NCBI RefSeq assembly: GCF_907163135.1
Contig: NZ_CAJQUA010000001.1
Coordinates: 387,001 to 451,000, forward strand
Source: Brachymonas denitrificans
GTDB lineage: Bacteria; Pseudomonadota; Gammaproteobacteria; Burkholderiales; Burkholderiaceae_C
Direction: 5' to 3'
Length of the DNA: 64,000 nucleotides
Shown here one piece after another: positions 51,791 through 62,940 of the stretch. The translations under genes and the position numbers were made by a program. Under the pieces are notes generated by a model. The model did not search any database. It was given only the letters and a program-made list of their open reading frames with translations, and was not told where the DNA came from. Each line of letters begins with the position of its first letter. Within the stretch, counting starts at the first letter, position 1.

Positions 51791-52023
51791 GAACGTCATC
51801 AAAATGACGTACAGAAATGGAACAATGCAATCTTCCTGCATGACTCCGTTTCAGTGTTCGCAATAGCTCGAAAAAACGCACGCCCGTTCGTAACGTGTTG
51901 AAATAGCTGATGTTTTTCCTGCGTTATCGCCAGAAGGTTTGTGCGTTTCTGGCAAGCGCGGGTACTATGTCACCAAGGAGACAAAGTGCGGATGCCGTGT
52001 CTGCACTCACAAGCATGCGAGCC

Positions 52024-52881
52024 ATGGATACAACAGCCATTCGGCCGCATCGGATCGAGCCGCTGGTGGCGGCTGCCGATGCTCTAGAGGCCATTCCCTC
52101 CACCTTGCGCATTCCACTGGCCGGGCGCGCCCTGGGCGACCGGATGTTCCCGCAAATGGCCGTGCACGATCGTTACGCCGCCGCCACGCTGGCTGCCATT
52201 GGCGATGACGGCAGCCGCTGGGTCGGCGATTGCTACAGCATGTGGGGCGTGCTGGCCCGCACGCGCTATATCCGCGAGCAGGCGCAGCGCTTCATGCGCG
52301 ACTATCCGAAAGCGCACTTCGTCAACATCGGTTGCGGGCTGAGCCAGTATTTCCAGTGGCTGGACAACGGCAGCACGCGCATGACGGATGCCGACCTGCC
52401 CGAAGTGGTGGCCTTGCGTGACCGCTTGCTGCCTCCGCTCAACGCACGCCAGCAGACCGTCACGGTGGACCTGACGGCCGAGGACTGGTGGCGCCAGTTG
52501 CGCCTGCCGCGTCGCCAGGGCCAGCCGCTGTTCCTGCTGCTGGAAGGCGTGAGCATGTACCTGTCCGCCGGACAGATGCGCGGCGTGCTGGACACCATCG
52601 GTGCCTATGCGCCCGCCGGCTCGCTGCTGGTGCTGGATGCCTTCAGCGTGCTGGCGACCGGCAGCGCCTTCTGGCATCCCTCGCTGCGCAACACGGGCGC
52701 CAGCATCAAGTGGGGCCTCAAGCGCGCGGACGAACTGGAGCAGGCGCACGAGCGCTTCTGCCTGATCGACAGCATGGACATCATGGCTGGCTACGACTGG
52801 GCCAATGCCATGTGCAGCGCCGGATTCACCTTCATGGCGGGCATGCCGTTCTATGCGATGTATGTGCTGAGCGTGGAATAA
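52024..52881 (+). CDS. Class I SAM methyltransferase, leucine-carboxyl-methyltransferase (PPM1)-like
   Basis: This 285-residue protein contains the PPM1-like SAM loop AHFVNIGCGLSQYFQWLDNG, followed by DADLPEVVALRDRLLPP, DLTAEDWWRQL, and LFLLLEGVSMYLSAGQMRGVLDTIG. Bacterial relatives methylate carboxyl groups of small molecules or natural products; the substrate here is unknown. The start is uncertain: in-frame ATGs at 51967, 52015 and 52024 are possible. The best AAGGAG lies at about 51975-51980, upstream of none at ideal distance. I chose 52024 because conservation-like sequence begins soon after. Confidence 0.82.
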   Translation: MDTTAIRPHRIEPLVAAADALEAIPSTLRIPLAGRALGDRMFPQMAVHDRYAAATLAAIGDDGSRWVGDCYSMWGVLARTRYIREQAQRFMRDYPKAHFVNIGCGLSQYFQWLDNGSTRMTDADLPEVVALRDRLLPPLNARQQTVTVDLTAEDWWRQLRLPRRQGQPLFLLLEGVSMYLSAGQMRGVLDTIGAYAPAGSLLVLDAFSVLATGSAFWHPSLRNTGASIKWGLKRADELEQAHERFCLIDSMDIMAGYDWANAMCSAGFTFMAGMPFYAMYVLSVE

Positions 52882-52904
52882 GCGGTTCCGGCATGCGGAC
52901 AAAA

Positions 52905-52934
52905 AAAGGGTGGCACTGTGAACTGCCACCCTTT
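52905..52934. terminator. Terminator between convergent genes
   Basis: A perfect 11-bp stem (AAAGGGTGGCA / TGCCACCCTTT) with an 8-base loop. T-run on the minus strand ends the RidA-like gene; it also follows the methyltransferase by 24 bp. Confidence 0.88.
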
Positions 52935-52950
52935 GCTGCGTCTGGAGGGC

Positions 52951-53409
52951 TTACACCTCGACGATCATCTCGATCTCGACGCAGGCTCCCAGCGGCAGCT
53001 GCGCCACGCCGAAGGCGCTGCGCGCGTGGGCGCCGATGGTGTTGCCGAACACCTGTCCGATCAGTTCGCTGCAGCCATTGGTGACCAGGTGCTGCTCGGT
53101 GTATTCGGGCGTGGAATTGACCAGGCTCATCACCTTGACGACGCGCTTGATGCGGTTGAGGTCGCCGGTGGCGGCCTGCAGGGTGCCGAGCAGGTCTACC
53201 GCGACGGCACGCGCGGCCTGGGCGCCGGTGGCGGTGTCCATGTCCTTGCCGAGCTGGCCGGTCCAGACCTGGCCGTCCCGCTTGGCGATATGGCCGCTCA
53301 GGAAGATCAGGTTACCGGTCTGCACGAAGGGCACGTAGGCGGCGGCCGGCACGGCGACCGGGGGCAGGGTGATGTCGAGGGCGGTGAGCTGGGCGTAGAC
53401 GTCGGACAT
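52951..53409 (-). CDS. RidA-family protein (YjgH/Rid2-like)
   Basis: This 152-residue Rid-family protein includes YVPFVQTGNLIFLSGHIAKRDGQVWTGQLGKDMDTATGAQAARAVAVDLLGTLQAATGDLNRIKRVVKVM and ends HARSAFGVAQLPLGACVEIEMIVEV, with the arginine of the ARSAFG loop and the Glu of VEIE matching active RidA enzymes. It is probably an enamine/imine deaminase or related. It lies 61 bp after the transglutaminase-like gene on the same strand and may share transcription with that unit. Confidence 0.9.
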   Translation of the reverse strand: MSDVYAQLTALDITLPPVAVPAAAYVPFVQTGNLIFLSGHIAKRDGQVWTGQLGKDMDTATGAQAARAVAVDLLGTLQAATGDLNRIKRVVKVMSLVNSTPEYTEQHLVTNGCSELIGQVFGNTIGAHARSAFGVAQLPLGACVEIEMIVEV

Positions 53410-53470
53410 GGTGGTTTCCTTCTCTGGGGTTGGCGGGATGACTGCGATTGTAGGCGCGCGTGGCGAGGCT

Positions 53471-54397
53471 TCAGACGGGCTCTACCGTCACGCCGACGTC
53501 CAGCGTGTGGCCATGACCGCCGCCGTGCAGCACGCCGCGCAGGGGCGTGACATCGCCGAAGTCGCGGCCGATCGCGACGGTGACGTAGTCTTCTCCGGGC
53601 GTGCCCCAGCCGAAGCGGTTGTTGGTGGGGTCGAAATCGCACCACAGGCCGTGCTGCTGGATGCCGCCCGCATCCAGCGCCTGTTCGCCATGGGCATCCG
53701 GCAGGAAGACCGAGACCCAGGCATGCGAGGCGTCGGCGCCGATCAGACGGGGCTGGCCGGGCGGCGGTTGCGTGAGCAGATAGCCGCTGACGTAGCGGGC
53801 CGGCAGGCCCAGTCCGCGCAGGCAGGCGAGCATGATGTGCGCAAAATCCTGGCAGACGCCGCAGCGCTGCTCCAGCGCGGTGAGGGCCGGGGTGTGCAGG
53901 TCGGTGCTGTGCGGGTCGTAGCGGAAATCGGCATGGATGCGTGCGGTCAGTTCAATGCACGCCTCGAACAGGCAACGGTCGGGGCTGAGCGAGGGGGCAG
54001 CATAGTCGACAAAGGCCGGCTCGCGGGCGACGTAGGGCGAGGGGTAGAGAAACTCTGCAGCCTGGCTGAATTGCTGGCCGGCGCGGTAGGCGAACTGCTC
54101 GCGCACCTGCGCGCAGGTGGCGTGGCTGAAGCGGATGGGGGGCGCTGCCGTCTGTACCAGGCTGCGCGCGGTGACTGTGAGCGCCTCGTGCGGCTGCTCG
54201 ATGGAGAAGTGGCAGCGCTGGTTGCCGAACACGTCGGTGCTGGTGTCCATGCTGGCGGGGGCGGGATCGGCCTGCAGCTGGAAATCCAGCAATTGCTGCC
54301 AGGGCGTGCTGACCGGTTGCAGCCAGGCCATGTGCTGGGCGTGCTGCACGGCGGGGGTGTAGCCGTAGCGGGTCTGGTGGGTGATGCGGAGCAGCAT
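53471..54397 (-). CDS. Transglutaminase-like cysteine protein (bacterial TGase N + core)
   Basis: This 308-residue protein has the bacterial transglutaminase N-terminal domain (MLLRITHQTRYGYTPAVQHAQHM, DVFGNQRCHFSIEQPHEALTV) and the core domain. The catalytic Cys is in EQRCGVCQDFAHIMLACLRGLG, the His in GADASHAWVSVFLP, and the Asp in DFDPTNNRFG. Such proteins are thought to be peptidases or peptide-crosslinking enzymes rather than true transglutaminases. It is cotranscribed with the ATP-grasp/alpha-E fusion (12 bp gap), the classic partnership of this family. Confidence 0.92.
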   Translation of the reverse strand: MLLRITHQTRYGYTPAVQHAQHMAWLQPVSTPWQQLLDFQLQADPAPASMDTSTDVFGNQRCHFSIEQPHEALTVTARSLVQTAAPPIRFSHATCAQVREQFAYRAGQQFSQAAEFLYPSPYVAREPAFVDYAAPSLSPDRCLFEACIELTARIHADFRYDPHSTDLHTPALTALEQRCGVCQDFAHIMLACLRGLGLPARYVSGYLLTQPPPGQPRLIGADASHAWVSVFLPDAHGEQALDAGGIQQHGLWCDFDPTNNRFGWGTPGEDYVTVAIGRDFGDVTPLRGVLHGGGHGHTLDVGVTVEPV

Positions 54398-54409
54398 GGG
54401 TGTGGATTG

Positions 54410-57001
54410 TCAGGCGCCCACGCTGTGGGTGGCGGGGTCGGCCGGGTGGAAATAGGTGCGTGTGATGTCGTCCGTGAGCATCATGGCCAGCTGGATGCAC
54501 TGGCGCAGGAGGTGCGACGAATCGGACGGGGCGCTGGCAGCTTGCTGCAGGCTGGCCTGCAGGGAGTCGATCTGCTGCGCGAGCGGGACACTGTCGGGCA
54601 TCGCCGGTGAAAAAGGCAATGGCGGCAAGGCCTGCAGCGTGATGCTGATCTGCTCCAGCACCCAGCGCAGCGAGCGGGGATGGCGCGTACTGCCGGTCAG
54701 GGTGTGCCAGGCTTCTGCCGCCGGTGGGCCGAACGACTGCATGCGGGGCTGCTGCAGGTGCTGGTCGAACAGCGCCGTCAGGGTGGCGGCCGTCTGGCCG
54801 TCCAGCGGGGTGCCGGAGGTGCTGGCTGGCAGCAGTGCGCCGGCCACGAAGCTCAGGCGCTCGATCCAGCGGCCCAGCATCAGCAGTTGCCAGCCGGCAT
54901 CGCGCTGTAGGCGGTCGAGCTGTACGCCGGTGACGGCCGCCATGGCGTGGCTGAGCTGGTGCAGCTGGCTGGCCAGATCCATGGGGGAGTGGCCTGGCTG
55001 TTCGCCGTTGTCGGTGCGCAAGGCTCGCATGTGCGTTTCGGCTTCCTGCACCAGATGCCAGTGCTGGTGGGGCAGTTGCCCGCGCAGCTCGGCGGCGGTG
55101 CGTGCCATTGACGCGATATTGCCTTGTGCGGCGCAGCCCCGGTCCTGCCACTGGCGCATCAGTTCGCGGGCCAGCTGTTCGTCCGGCAGATCCGCAGGAG
55201 TTTCGCTGCTGACGAGCTGCTGGTCCAGCAGCAGCTGCCGCAGCCAATGGCGCAGGGCAGGTCCGGGACGGTCGAGTTGCTGCAGACTGTCGAGCGTGAG
55301 CAGTTGCAGGCGTACGGCGTTTTCTGCGCGTTCGGTGTAGCGGCCAAGCCAGAACAGGTTTTCGGCCGTGCGGCTCACGATGCGCTCCGGTTCGCTTGCG
55401 TGATCCCGGGGTGGCTGCGCGATGGCGGGGTTGATGCTTCCAGTGACCCAGACGTCGGCGCTGCTGCCGCCATTTTGCATCGACATGATGGAATCATCGC
55501 CAGCCGCCAGCCGGGCCATGCCGCCCGGCAGCACACGCCAGCCCTCGCCGTCGCTCAGGGCGAACAGGCGCAGCACCAGGGAGCGCATCGCCGGATATCC
55601 CTCTTGCCGATTCTCGCTGTGGACCCAGGCTGGCATCTGCGACAGGGGGGCGTAATGTTGCAGGGTGAAATCGTCGCCCTGGTTACGCATGTCGTTCCGG
55701 AGTTGCTCAAGTTCCTCGGCGTCGAGTTCGCGGCCCAGGCGCGTGGGGAAACTGTCATGCAGCTCACTGCCCGAATAGGTTGGCTTGATGGCGTAATCGT
55801 GCAGCTGCTGTTCGGCGCCGGTGCGCACGGCTGCCTCGCCACACCACCAGGTAGGCAGGGCGGGGATGGCAAGCGGTTCGCCCAGCACATGGCGCGCCAG
55901 TGGTGCCAGGAAGCCCTGCAGGGCGGGGGATTCCAGAAAGCTGCTGCCCGGGCTGTTGGCCACGATGACCTGGCTGGCACGCATGGCCTGCAGCAGGCCG
56001 GGGATGCCCTCGCGTGATTCGGGACGGAGTTCCAGCGGGTCCATCCAGCTGTCGTCCACGCGACGCAGCATGCCATGCACGCGCACCAGTCCGTGCAGGG
56101 TCTTGAGGTAGAGCTTGTTGCCGCGCACGGTCAGGTCGTGACCCTGCACCAGTGTCAATCCCAGATAACGGGCCAGATAGGCCTGCTCGAACCAGGTCTT
56201 GCTGTGGGCGCCGGGAGTAAGCAGGACCAGGGTAGGCGCTGCACCGTCTTCCACCAGGGGCTGGCACTGCTGCCGCAAGGTGTCGAGGAAGCTGCGATAG
56301 GCTTCTGTGATTGTCGCTACCTTGAGCTGATTGAACCCTTCCGGGAACAATTGGCGCATTACATGGCGATTTTCAATCAGATAACCCAAGCCGGAGGGGG
56401 CCTGCGTCCGCTGCGCCATCAGCCACCACAAGCCGGCGTGGTCGCGGATCAGGTCGAAGGCGGCGATGTGCAGATAGCGCTGCTGGACGATGCCGTGCAT
56501 GGGGCGCAGATAGCCGGGGTGGCCCTGGATCAGCGCCGGGGGCAGCCAGCCTTGCTGCATCAGGGTCTGCGGGCCGTAGACATCGGCCATCACCTGCTCC
56601 AGCAGCTGCATGCGCTGCCGGATGCCGGCGGCCAGGTGCTGCCATTCTTCGTGACGCAGCAGCAGGGGGAACAGGTTCAGTTCCCAGGGTCGCAGGGTGG
56701 CGGGCATTTTGCCCTGGGCGGTATAGCTGATGCCGTTGTCGCGGATCAGACGCTGCAGACGGGCCTGGTGCAGGTCCAGCGCTGCGGGGCTCGCATCGGG
56801 CAAGGCACTGAAAAAGCGCTGCCAGTCCGGCGTGAGCGGCAAGGGGGTATCGGAGGATGCCGAGCCCCGGAGTTCGTCGAAGTGGCTTGGTGCGGCGGCG
56901 CTCTGATCGAAGCCGGCGGGCGTAGCGGGCACGGGGCTGCTGCCGCAGTCTCCGGCAGTAGGCGGGGCGGGCGGGTTGAACGGCGCGGATGTCCCAATCA
57001 T
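54410..57001 (-). CDS. Circularly permuted ATP-grasp / alpha-E fusion protein
   Basis: This 863-residue protein joins two proteins that are usually separate. Residues about 60-545 form the circularly permuted ATP-grasp (DUF404/407 type): GYLIENRHVMRQLFPEGF, TLVLLTPGAHSKTWFEQAYLARYLGLTLVQGHDLTVRGNKLYLKTLHG, ANSPGSSFLESPALQGF, and MQNGGSSADVWV. Residues about 560-863 are the all-helical alpha-E domain (DUF403): RIVSRTAENLFWLGRYTERAENAVRLQLLTLDS. The family is predicted to make peptide or amide links with ATP. Leftward, 12 bp before the transglutaminase, with its start 60 bp from the divergent comEC. The order ligase-alphaE-TGase supports a peptide-tagging or small-peptide pathway, but no substrate is known. 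Confidence 0.92.
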   Translation of the reverse strand: MIGTSAPFNPPAPPTAGDCGSSPVPATPAGFDQSAAAPSHFDELRGSASSDTPLPLTPDWQRFFSALPDASPAALDLHQARLQRLIRDNGISYTAQGKMPATLRPWELNLFPLLLRHEEWQHLAAGIRQRMQLLEQVMADVYGPQTLMQQGWLPPALIQGHPGYLRPMHGIVQQRYLHIAAFDLIRDHAGLWWLMAQRTQAPSGLGYLIENRHVMRQLFPEGFNQLKVATITEAYRSFLDTLRQQCQPLVEDGAAPTLVLLTPGAHSKTWFEQAYLARYLGLTLVQGHDLTVRGNKLYLKTLHGLVRVHGMLRRVDDSWMDPLELRPESREGIPGLLQAMRASQVIVANSPGSSFLESPALQGFLAPLARHVLGEPLAIPALPTWWCGEAAVRTGAEQQLHDYAIKPTYSGSELHDSFPTRLGRELDAEELEQLRNDMRNQGDDFTLQHYAPLSQMPAWVHSENRQEGYPAMRSLVLRLFALSDGEGWRVLPGGMARLAAGDDSIMSMQNGGSSADVWVTGSINPAIAQPPRDHASEPERIVSRTAENLFWLGRYTERAENAVRLQLLTLDSLQQLDRPGPALRHWLRQLLLDQQLVSSETPADLPDEQLARELMRQWQDRGCAAQGNIASMARTAAELRGQLPHQHWHLVQEAETHMRALRTDNGEQPGHSPMDLASQLHQLSHAMAAVTGVQLDRLQRDAGWQLLMLGRWIERLSFVAGALLPASTSGTPLDGQTAATLTALFDQHLQQPRMQSFGPPAAEAWHTLTGSTRHPRSLRWVLEQISITLQALPPLPFSPAMPDSVPLAQQIDSLQASLQQAASAPSDSSHLLRQCIQLAMMLTDDITRTYFHPADPATHSVGA

Positions 57002-57061
57002 GCGGGCAAGTCTACGGGCGAATGGGACTCTACATGTCTCTCAAGGCGTTACCATGCGCAC

Positions 57062-59686
<2,625 letters not shown>

Positions 59687-59827
59687 GGCGATGCATGGTG
59701 TACCTACCGGTTGCCCGCCTGCACGCGCTGGGACGACGCTCCCGTCACTCGGCATGCATTCCGACACACGGAATCCCCGCAGCTTGCTATGCTGTACAAC
59801 AGAACAACAAGCCCGGGGAGATCCTGC

Positions 59828-61267
59828 ATGACTGCCTTCGACGAGATGTACCGTTTCGTGCCCTACGACCTGGCGCCGGTACGGGACCATTACGCAGCCT
59901 ATGCCCAATGGCTGCGGCAACAGACCCCGCAGGATCTGCAATCGTTGCGCGAAGAGGCGGAACTGATCTTTCGCCGCGTCGGCATCACCTTTGCCGTCTA
60001 TGGCGACAAGGACGAGGACGGCACCGGCGGCGAGCGCCTGATCCCCTTCGACCTGCTTCCCCGCGTCATCCCCGTTGCCGAGTGGGACCGCCTACAGGCC
60101 GGCCTGGCGCAGCGGGTTACCGCCCTCAACCGCTTCCTGCACGACGTCTACCATGAGCAGGCCATCCTCAAGGCCGGCATCATCCCGTCCGAACAGGTGC
60201 TCGGCAACGCGCAGTTCCGCCAGCAGATGATCGGCGTCAGCGTGCCCAATGGCGTCTACTCGCACATCAGCGGCATCGACGTGGTGCGTGCCACCCACGG
60301 CGAGGAAGAGGGCCAGTATTTCGTGCTTGAAGACAATCTGCGCGTGCCCAGCGGCGTGAGCTACATGCTGGAAAACCGCAAGATGATGATGCGGCTGTGT
60401 CCGGAACTGTTCCAGTCGCACAAGGTGGCGCCGGTGGCGCATTACGCCGACCTGCTGCTCGAAACCCTGCGCCAGAGCGCTCCCGCCGCGGTTTCCGACC
60501 CGGTGGTCGTGGTGCTCACCCCGGGCATGTACAACAGCGCCTATTTCGAGCACGCCTTCCTCGCGCAACAGATGGGCGTGGAACTGGTGGAGGGGCAGGA
60601 CCTGTTCGTCAAGGACGGCTTCTGCTACATGCGCACCACGCAGGGCCCGCAGCGCGTGGACGTGATCTATCGCCGCATCGATGATGATTTCATGGACCCG
60701 CGCGTGTTCCGCAAGGAATCCACCCTGGGCTGCGCCGGCCTGATGGACGTCTACCGCGCCGGCCACGTCGCCATCTGCAACGCCATCGGCACCGGCATTG
60801 CCGATGACAAGTCGATCTATCCCTACGTGCCGCAGATGATCGAGTTCTACCTCGGCGAAAAGCCGCTGCTGGCCAACGTGCCAACCTGGCTTTGCCGCAA
60901 GCCGGACGACTTGCGCTACGTGCTGGACCATCTCGATGAACTGGTCGTCAAGGAAGTGCATGGGGCCGGCGGCTACGGCATGCTGATCGGTCCCACCGCC
61001 AGCAAGGCCGAGATCGAGGAGTTCCGCGCCGTGCTGCAGCAGCACCCGGAGCGCTACATCGCCCAGCCCACGCTCAGCCTCTCCACCTGCCCGACCTTCG
61101 TTGACAGTGGCGTGGCTCCGCGCCATATCGACCTGCGCCCCTTCGTGCTCTGCGGCAAGGAAGTGCAGATGGTGGCAGGCGGCCTGACGCGCGTGGCGCT
61201 GAAGGAAGGCTCGCTGGTCGTCAACTCCTCCCAGGGCGGCGGCACCAAGGACACCTGGGTGCTCTGA
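59828..61267 (+). CDS. Circularly permuted ATP-grasp protein (stand-alone)
   Basis: This 479-residue protein is the single-domain relative of the first half of the fusion at 54410-57001. It has RVGITFAVYGDKDEDGTGGERLIPFDLLPRVIP, GVSYMLENRKMMMRLCPELF, VVVVLTPGMYNSAYFEHAFLAQQMGVELVEGQDLFVKDGFCYMRTT, YLGEKPLLANVPTWLC, and HGAGGYGMLIGP, then VNSSQGGGTKDTWVL at the end. It is predicted to be an ATP-dependent ligase forming an amide bond. The start was set at ATG 59828 with an upstream GGGGAG site. The alpha-E gene follows 27 bp on; unlike the first locus, no transglutaminase follows. Confidence 0.93.
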   Translation: MTAFDEMYRFVPYDLAPVRDHYAAYAQWLRQQTPQDLQSLREEAELIFRRVGITFAVYGDKDEDGTGGERLIPFDLLPRVIPVAEWDRLQAGLAQRVTALNRFLHDVYHEQAILKAGIIPSEQVLGNAQFRQQMIGVSVPNGVYSHISGIDVVRATHGEEEGQYFVLEDNLRVPSGVSYMLENRKMMMRLCPELFQSHKVAPVAHYADLLLETLRQSAPAAVSDPVVVVLTPGMYNSAYFEHAFLAQQMGVELVEGQDLFVKDGFCYMRTTQGPQRVDVIYRRIDDDFMDPRVFRKESTLGCAGLMDVYRAGHVAICNAIGTGIADDKSIYPYVPQMIEFYLGEKPLLANVPTWLCRKPDDLRYVLDHLDELVVKEVHGAGGYGMLIGPTASKAEIEEFRAVLQQHPERYIAQPTLSLSTCPTFVDSGVAPRHIDLRPFVLCGKEVQMVAGGLTRVALKEGSLVVNSSQGGGTKDTWVL

Positions 61268-61294
61268 GCCACACAACAACAAGAAAGGGAAGCC

Positions 61295-62245
61295 ATGCTG
61301 TCACGCACTGCCGATCACCTCCTGTGGATGGCCCGCTACATCGAGCGCGCCGAAAACACCGCCCGCATGCTGGACGTCAACTGCCAGACCGGCATGCTGC
61401 CGATTTCTGCCGCGCAGGCCGAGCAGGGCTGGGAGGGGTTGCTCTCCATCTGCGAGCTGCTGCCGGCCTACCGCCGCCGGCATGACGATATCCGGCCGGA
61501 ACGCATTATCGCGTTCATGGCCGCCGATGCCGACAACCCGTCCTCCATCATCGCCTGCATCCAGGCCTCGCGCGAGAACGCCCGCGCCGTGCGCGGCCAG
61601 CTTACCACCGAAGTCTGGGAAACCTACAACCAGACCTGGATCGAGGCGCAGGCCATGCTGAAAACCGACATCCTCACCGATGACCCCAGCCGTTTCTTCG
61701 AGTGGGTGAAGGACCGTTCGCATCTCGCCCGCGGCGTGATGCTGGGCACCATGCTGATGGACCAGTCGCTGTGGTTCCTGCGCCTCGGTACCTTTCTGGA
61801 GCGCGCCGACAACACCGCACGCCTGCTGGACGTGAAATTCCACGCCCGCGACAAGGAATTCCACGTCAGTGATCTGGTGGACCAGGAAGAGCTGGACTTC
61901 TACCACTGGAGCGCCATCCTGCGCAGTGTCTCGGCCTTCGAGGTGTACCGCAAGGTCTACCGCGACGTGATCCGCCCCGACCGCGTGGCCGAGCTGCTGA
62001 TGCTGCGCCCCGACATGCCGCGCTCGCTGCTGGCCAGCATGGACGAGGTATTGACCAACCTCGACCGCATCGGTGCGAAAACCCTCAGCAGCCCCTCCCG
62101 TCGCCTGGCTGGGCGTATCCAGTCCGAACTGCAATATGGCGAGATTCACGACATCCTGGAAACCGGCCTGCACAGCTACCTTACGCGCTTCCTGGAGCGC
62201 ATCCACGAACTGGGGCAGGTGATTACGGACGAGTTCCTCTACTAG
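61295..62245 (+). CDS. Alpha-E domain protein
   Basis: This 316-residue all-helical protein matches DUF403/alpha-E: MLSRTADHLLWMARYIERAENTARMLDVNCQTGMLP, then FMAADADNPSSIIACIQASRENARAVRGQLTTEVWETYNQTW, LGTFLERADNTARLLDVKFH, and FYHWSAILRSVSAFEVYRKVYRD. It regularly accompanies circularly permuted ATP-grasp proteins as the next gene, and the N-terminus is closely similar in layout to the second half of the fusion at 54410-57001. A GAAAGGGAAG ribosome-binding site precedes the ATG. Function is not known beyond this partnership. Confidence 0.92.
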   Translation: MLSRTADHLLWMARYIERAENTARMLDVNCQTGMLPISAAQAEQGWEGLLSICELLPAYRRRHDDIRPERIIAFMAADADNPSSIIACIQASRENARAVRGQLTTEVWETYNQTWIEAQAMLKTDILTDDPSRFFEWVKDRSHLARGVMLGTMLMDQSLWFLRLGTFLERADNTARLLDVKFHARDKEFHVSDLVDQEELDFYHWSAILRSVSAFEVYRKVYRDVIRPDRVAELLMLRPDMPRSLLASMDEVLTNLDRIGAKTLSSPSRRLAGRIQSELQYGEIHDILETGLHSYLTRFLERIHELGQVITDEFLY

Positions 62246-62342
62246 ACAGCGCGGTGAGCCGGCGCGTCGCGCATGGCGGGATTACGGCTTTGCGTGTCGG
62301 CGTTGCGTTCGTGCTCCGGGACCATGCATCCCCGGAGCGCAA

Positions 62343-62654
62343 TCAGTTCTGCAAACTGCCCTTCATCCGCAAGCGGATATGCTGCACCTCGAATCCCTGC
62401 GTCCTGAGCTGCTTGAGCCAGATCGGCAGCAACTGCCGTGCCTTGGCTGCCACCGCATTGCCCGAGACGATCAGGCACCATTCCCCATCCTCCACCACGC
62501 CAAAAGTGATATGCGCGCGCAGCATGGGCGGAATCAAGGGCGTGATGCAGCGCCCGCAGTCCTGCGCGTGGCGCAGCCGCTGCATCAGCGTGCCCAGCAC
62601 CGGCGCCTCTTCGGCGGCCTGTTCCAGGCGGATGGCTTGGTGTCTGCGTTGCAT
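62343..62654 (-). CDS. dciA: DciA-like DUF721 protein
   Basis: This 103-residue protein is of the DUF721 family. Members (DciA) are the ancestral loaders of replicative helicase DnaB in bacteria that lack DnaC. Visible parts are LEQAAEEAPVLGTLMQRLRHAQDCGRCITPLIPPMLRAHITFGVVEDGEWCLIVSGNAVAAKARQLLPIWLKQLRTQGFEVQHI, with the KH-like domain. Identification rests on this and on its position divergent from secA. It is shorter than some DciA proteins and ends with KGSLQN. ATG at 62654 is preferred, because upstream codons are unlike the family. Confidence 0.8.
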   Translation of the reverse strand: MQRRHQAIRLEQAAEEAPVLGTLMQRLRHAQDCGRCITPLIPPMLRAHITFGVVEDGEWCLIVSGNAVAAKARQLLPIWLKQLRTQGFEVQHIRLRMKGSLQN

Positions 62655-62876
62655 GGCGCCATTATCGTTGCGCTGCAGGGCAGGGCGGCCGCTTTTCACA
62701 AATGCGCACAGATGCAATCGATTGCGACGGGGCATTGCTGCATCTGTAACCAAGCCGGATAGTAGAATGGGCGATTGCCGATCCCGGGTTGACGCGGTGC
62801 AGCATCGTGCAGTTGAGATTGCCCGCACCGCCCCTATCTGTTGAACCGGAATCCGCCTCAACACCCAACAAACTAC

Positions 62877-62940
62877 AAGGACACTGCCCGTCCTTCAGCT
62901 CCCGCCCCGGCGGCGGCACCCCGGGCGGCAGTGTGAATGC
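62877..62940 (+). promoter_or_regulatory. Structured secA leader with a hairpin between Shine-Dalgarno and start
   Basis: An AAGGA ribosome-binding sequence (62877-62881) abuts a stem ACACTGCC / GGCAGTGT (62881-62888 with 62927-62934) whose loop is GC-rich. No other Shine-Dalgarno lies near the ATG. Folding would leave only 6 bases between AAGG and the start. A competing pairing is GCCCG (62886-62890) with CGGGC (62922-62926). The functional meaning is inferred. Confidence 0.45.

Noticed and set aside
62343-62864. A longer DUF721 protein starting at 62864
   Set aside because: The extra 70 residues are not family-like and lie in the secA upstream region.
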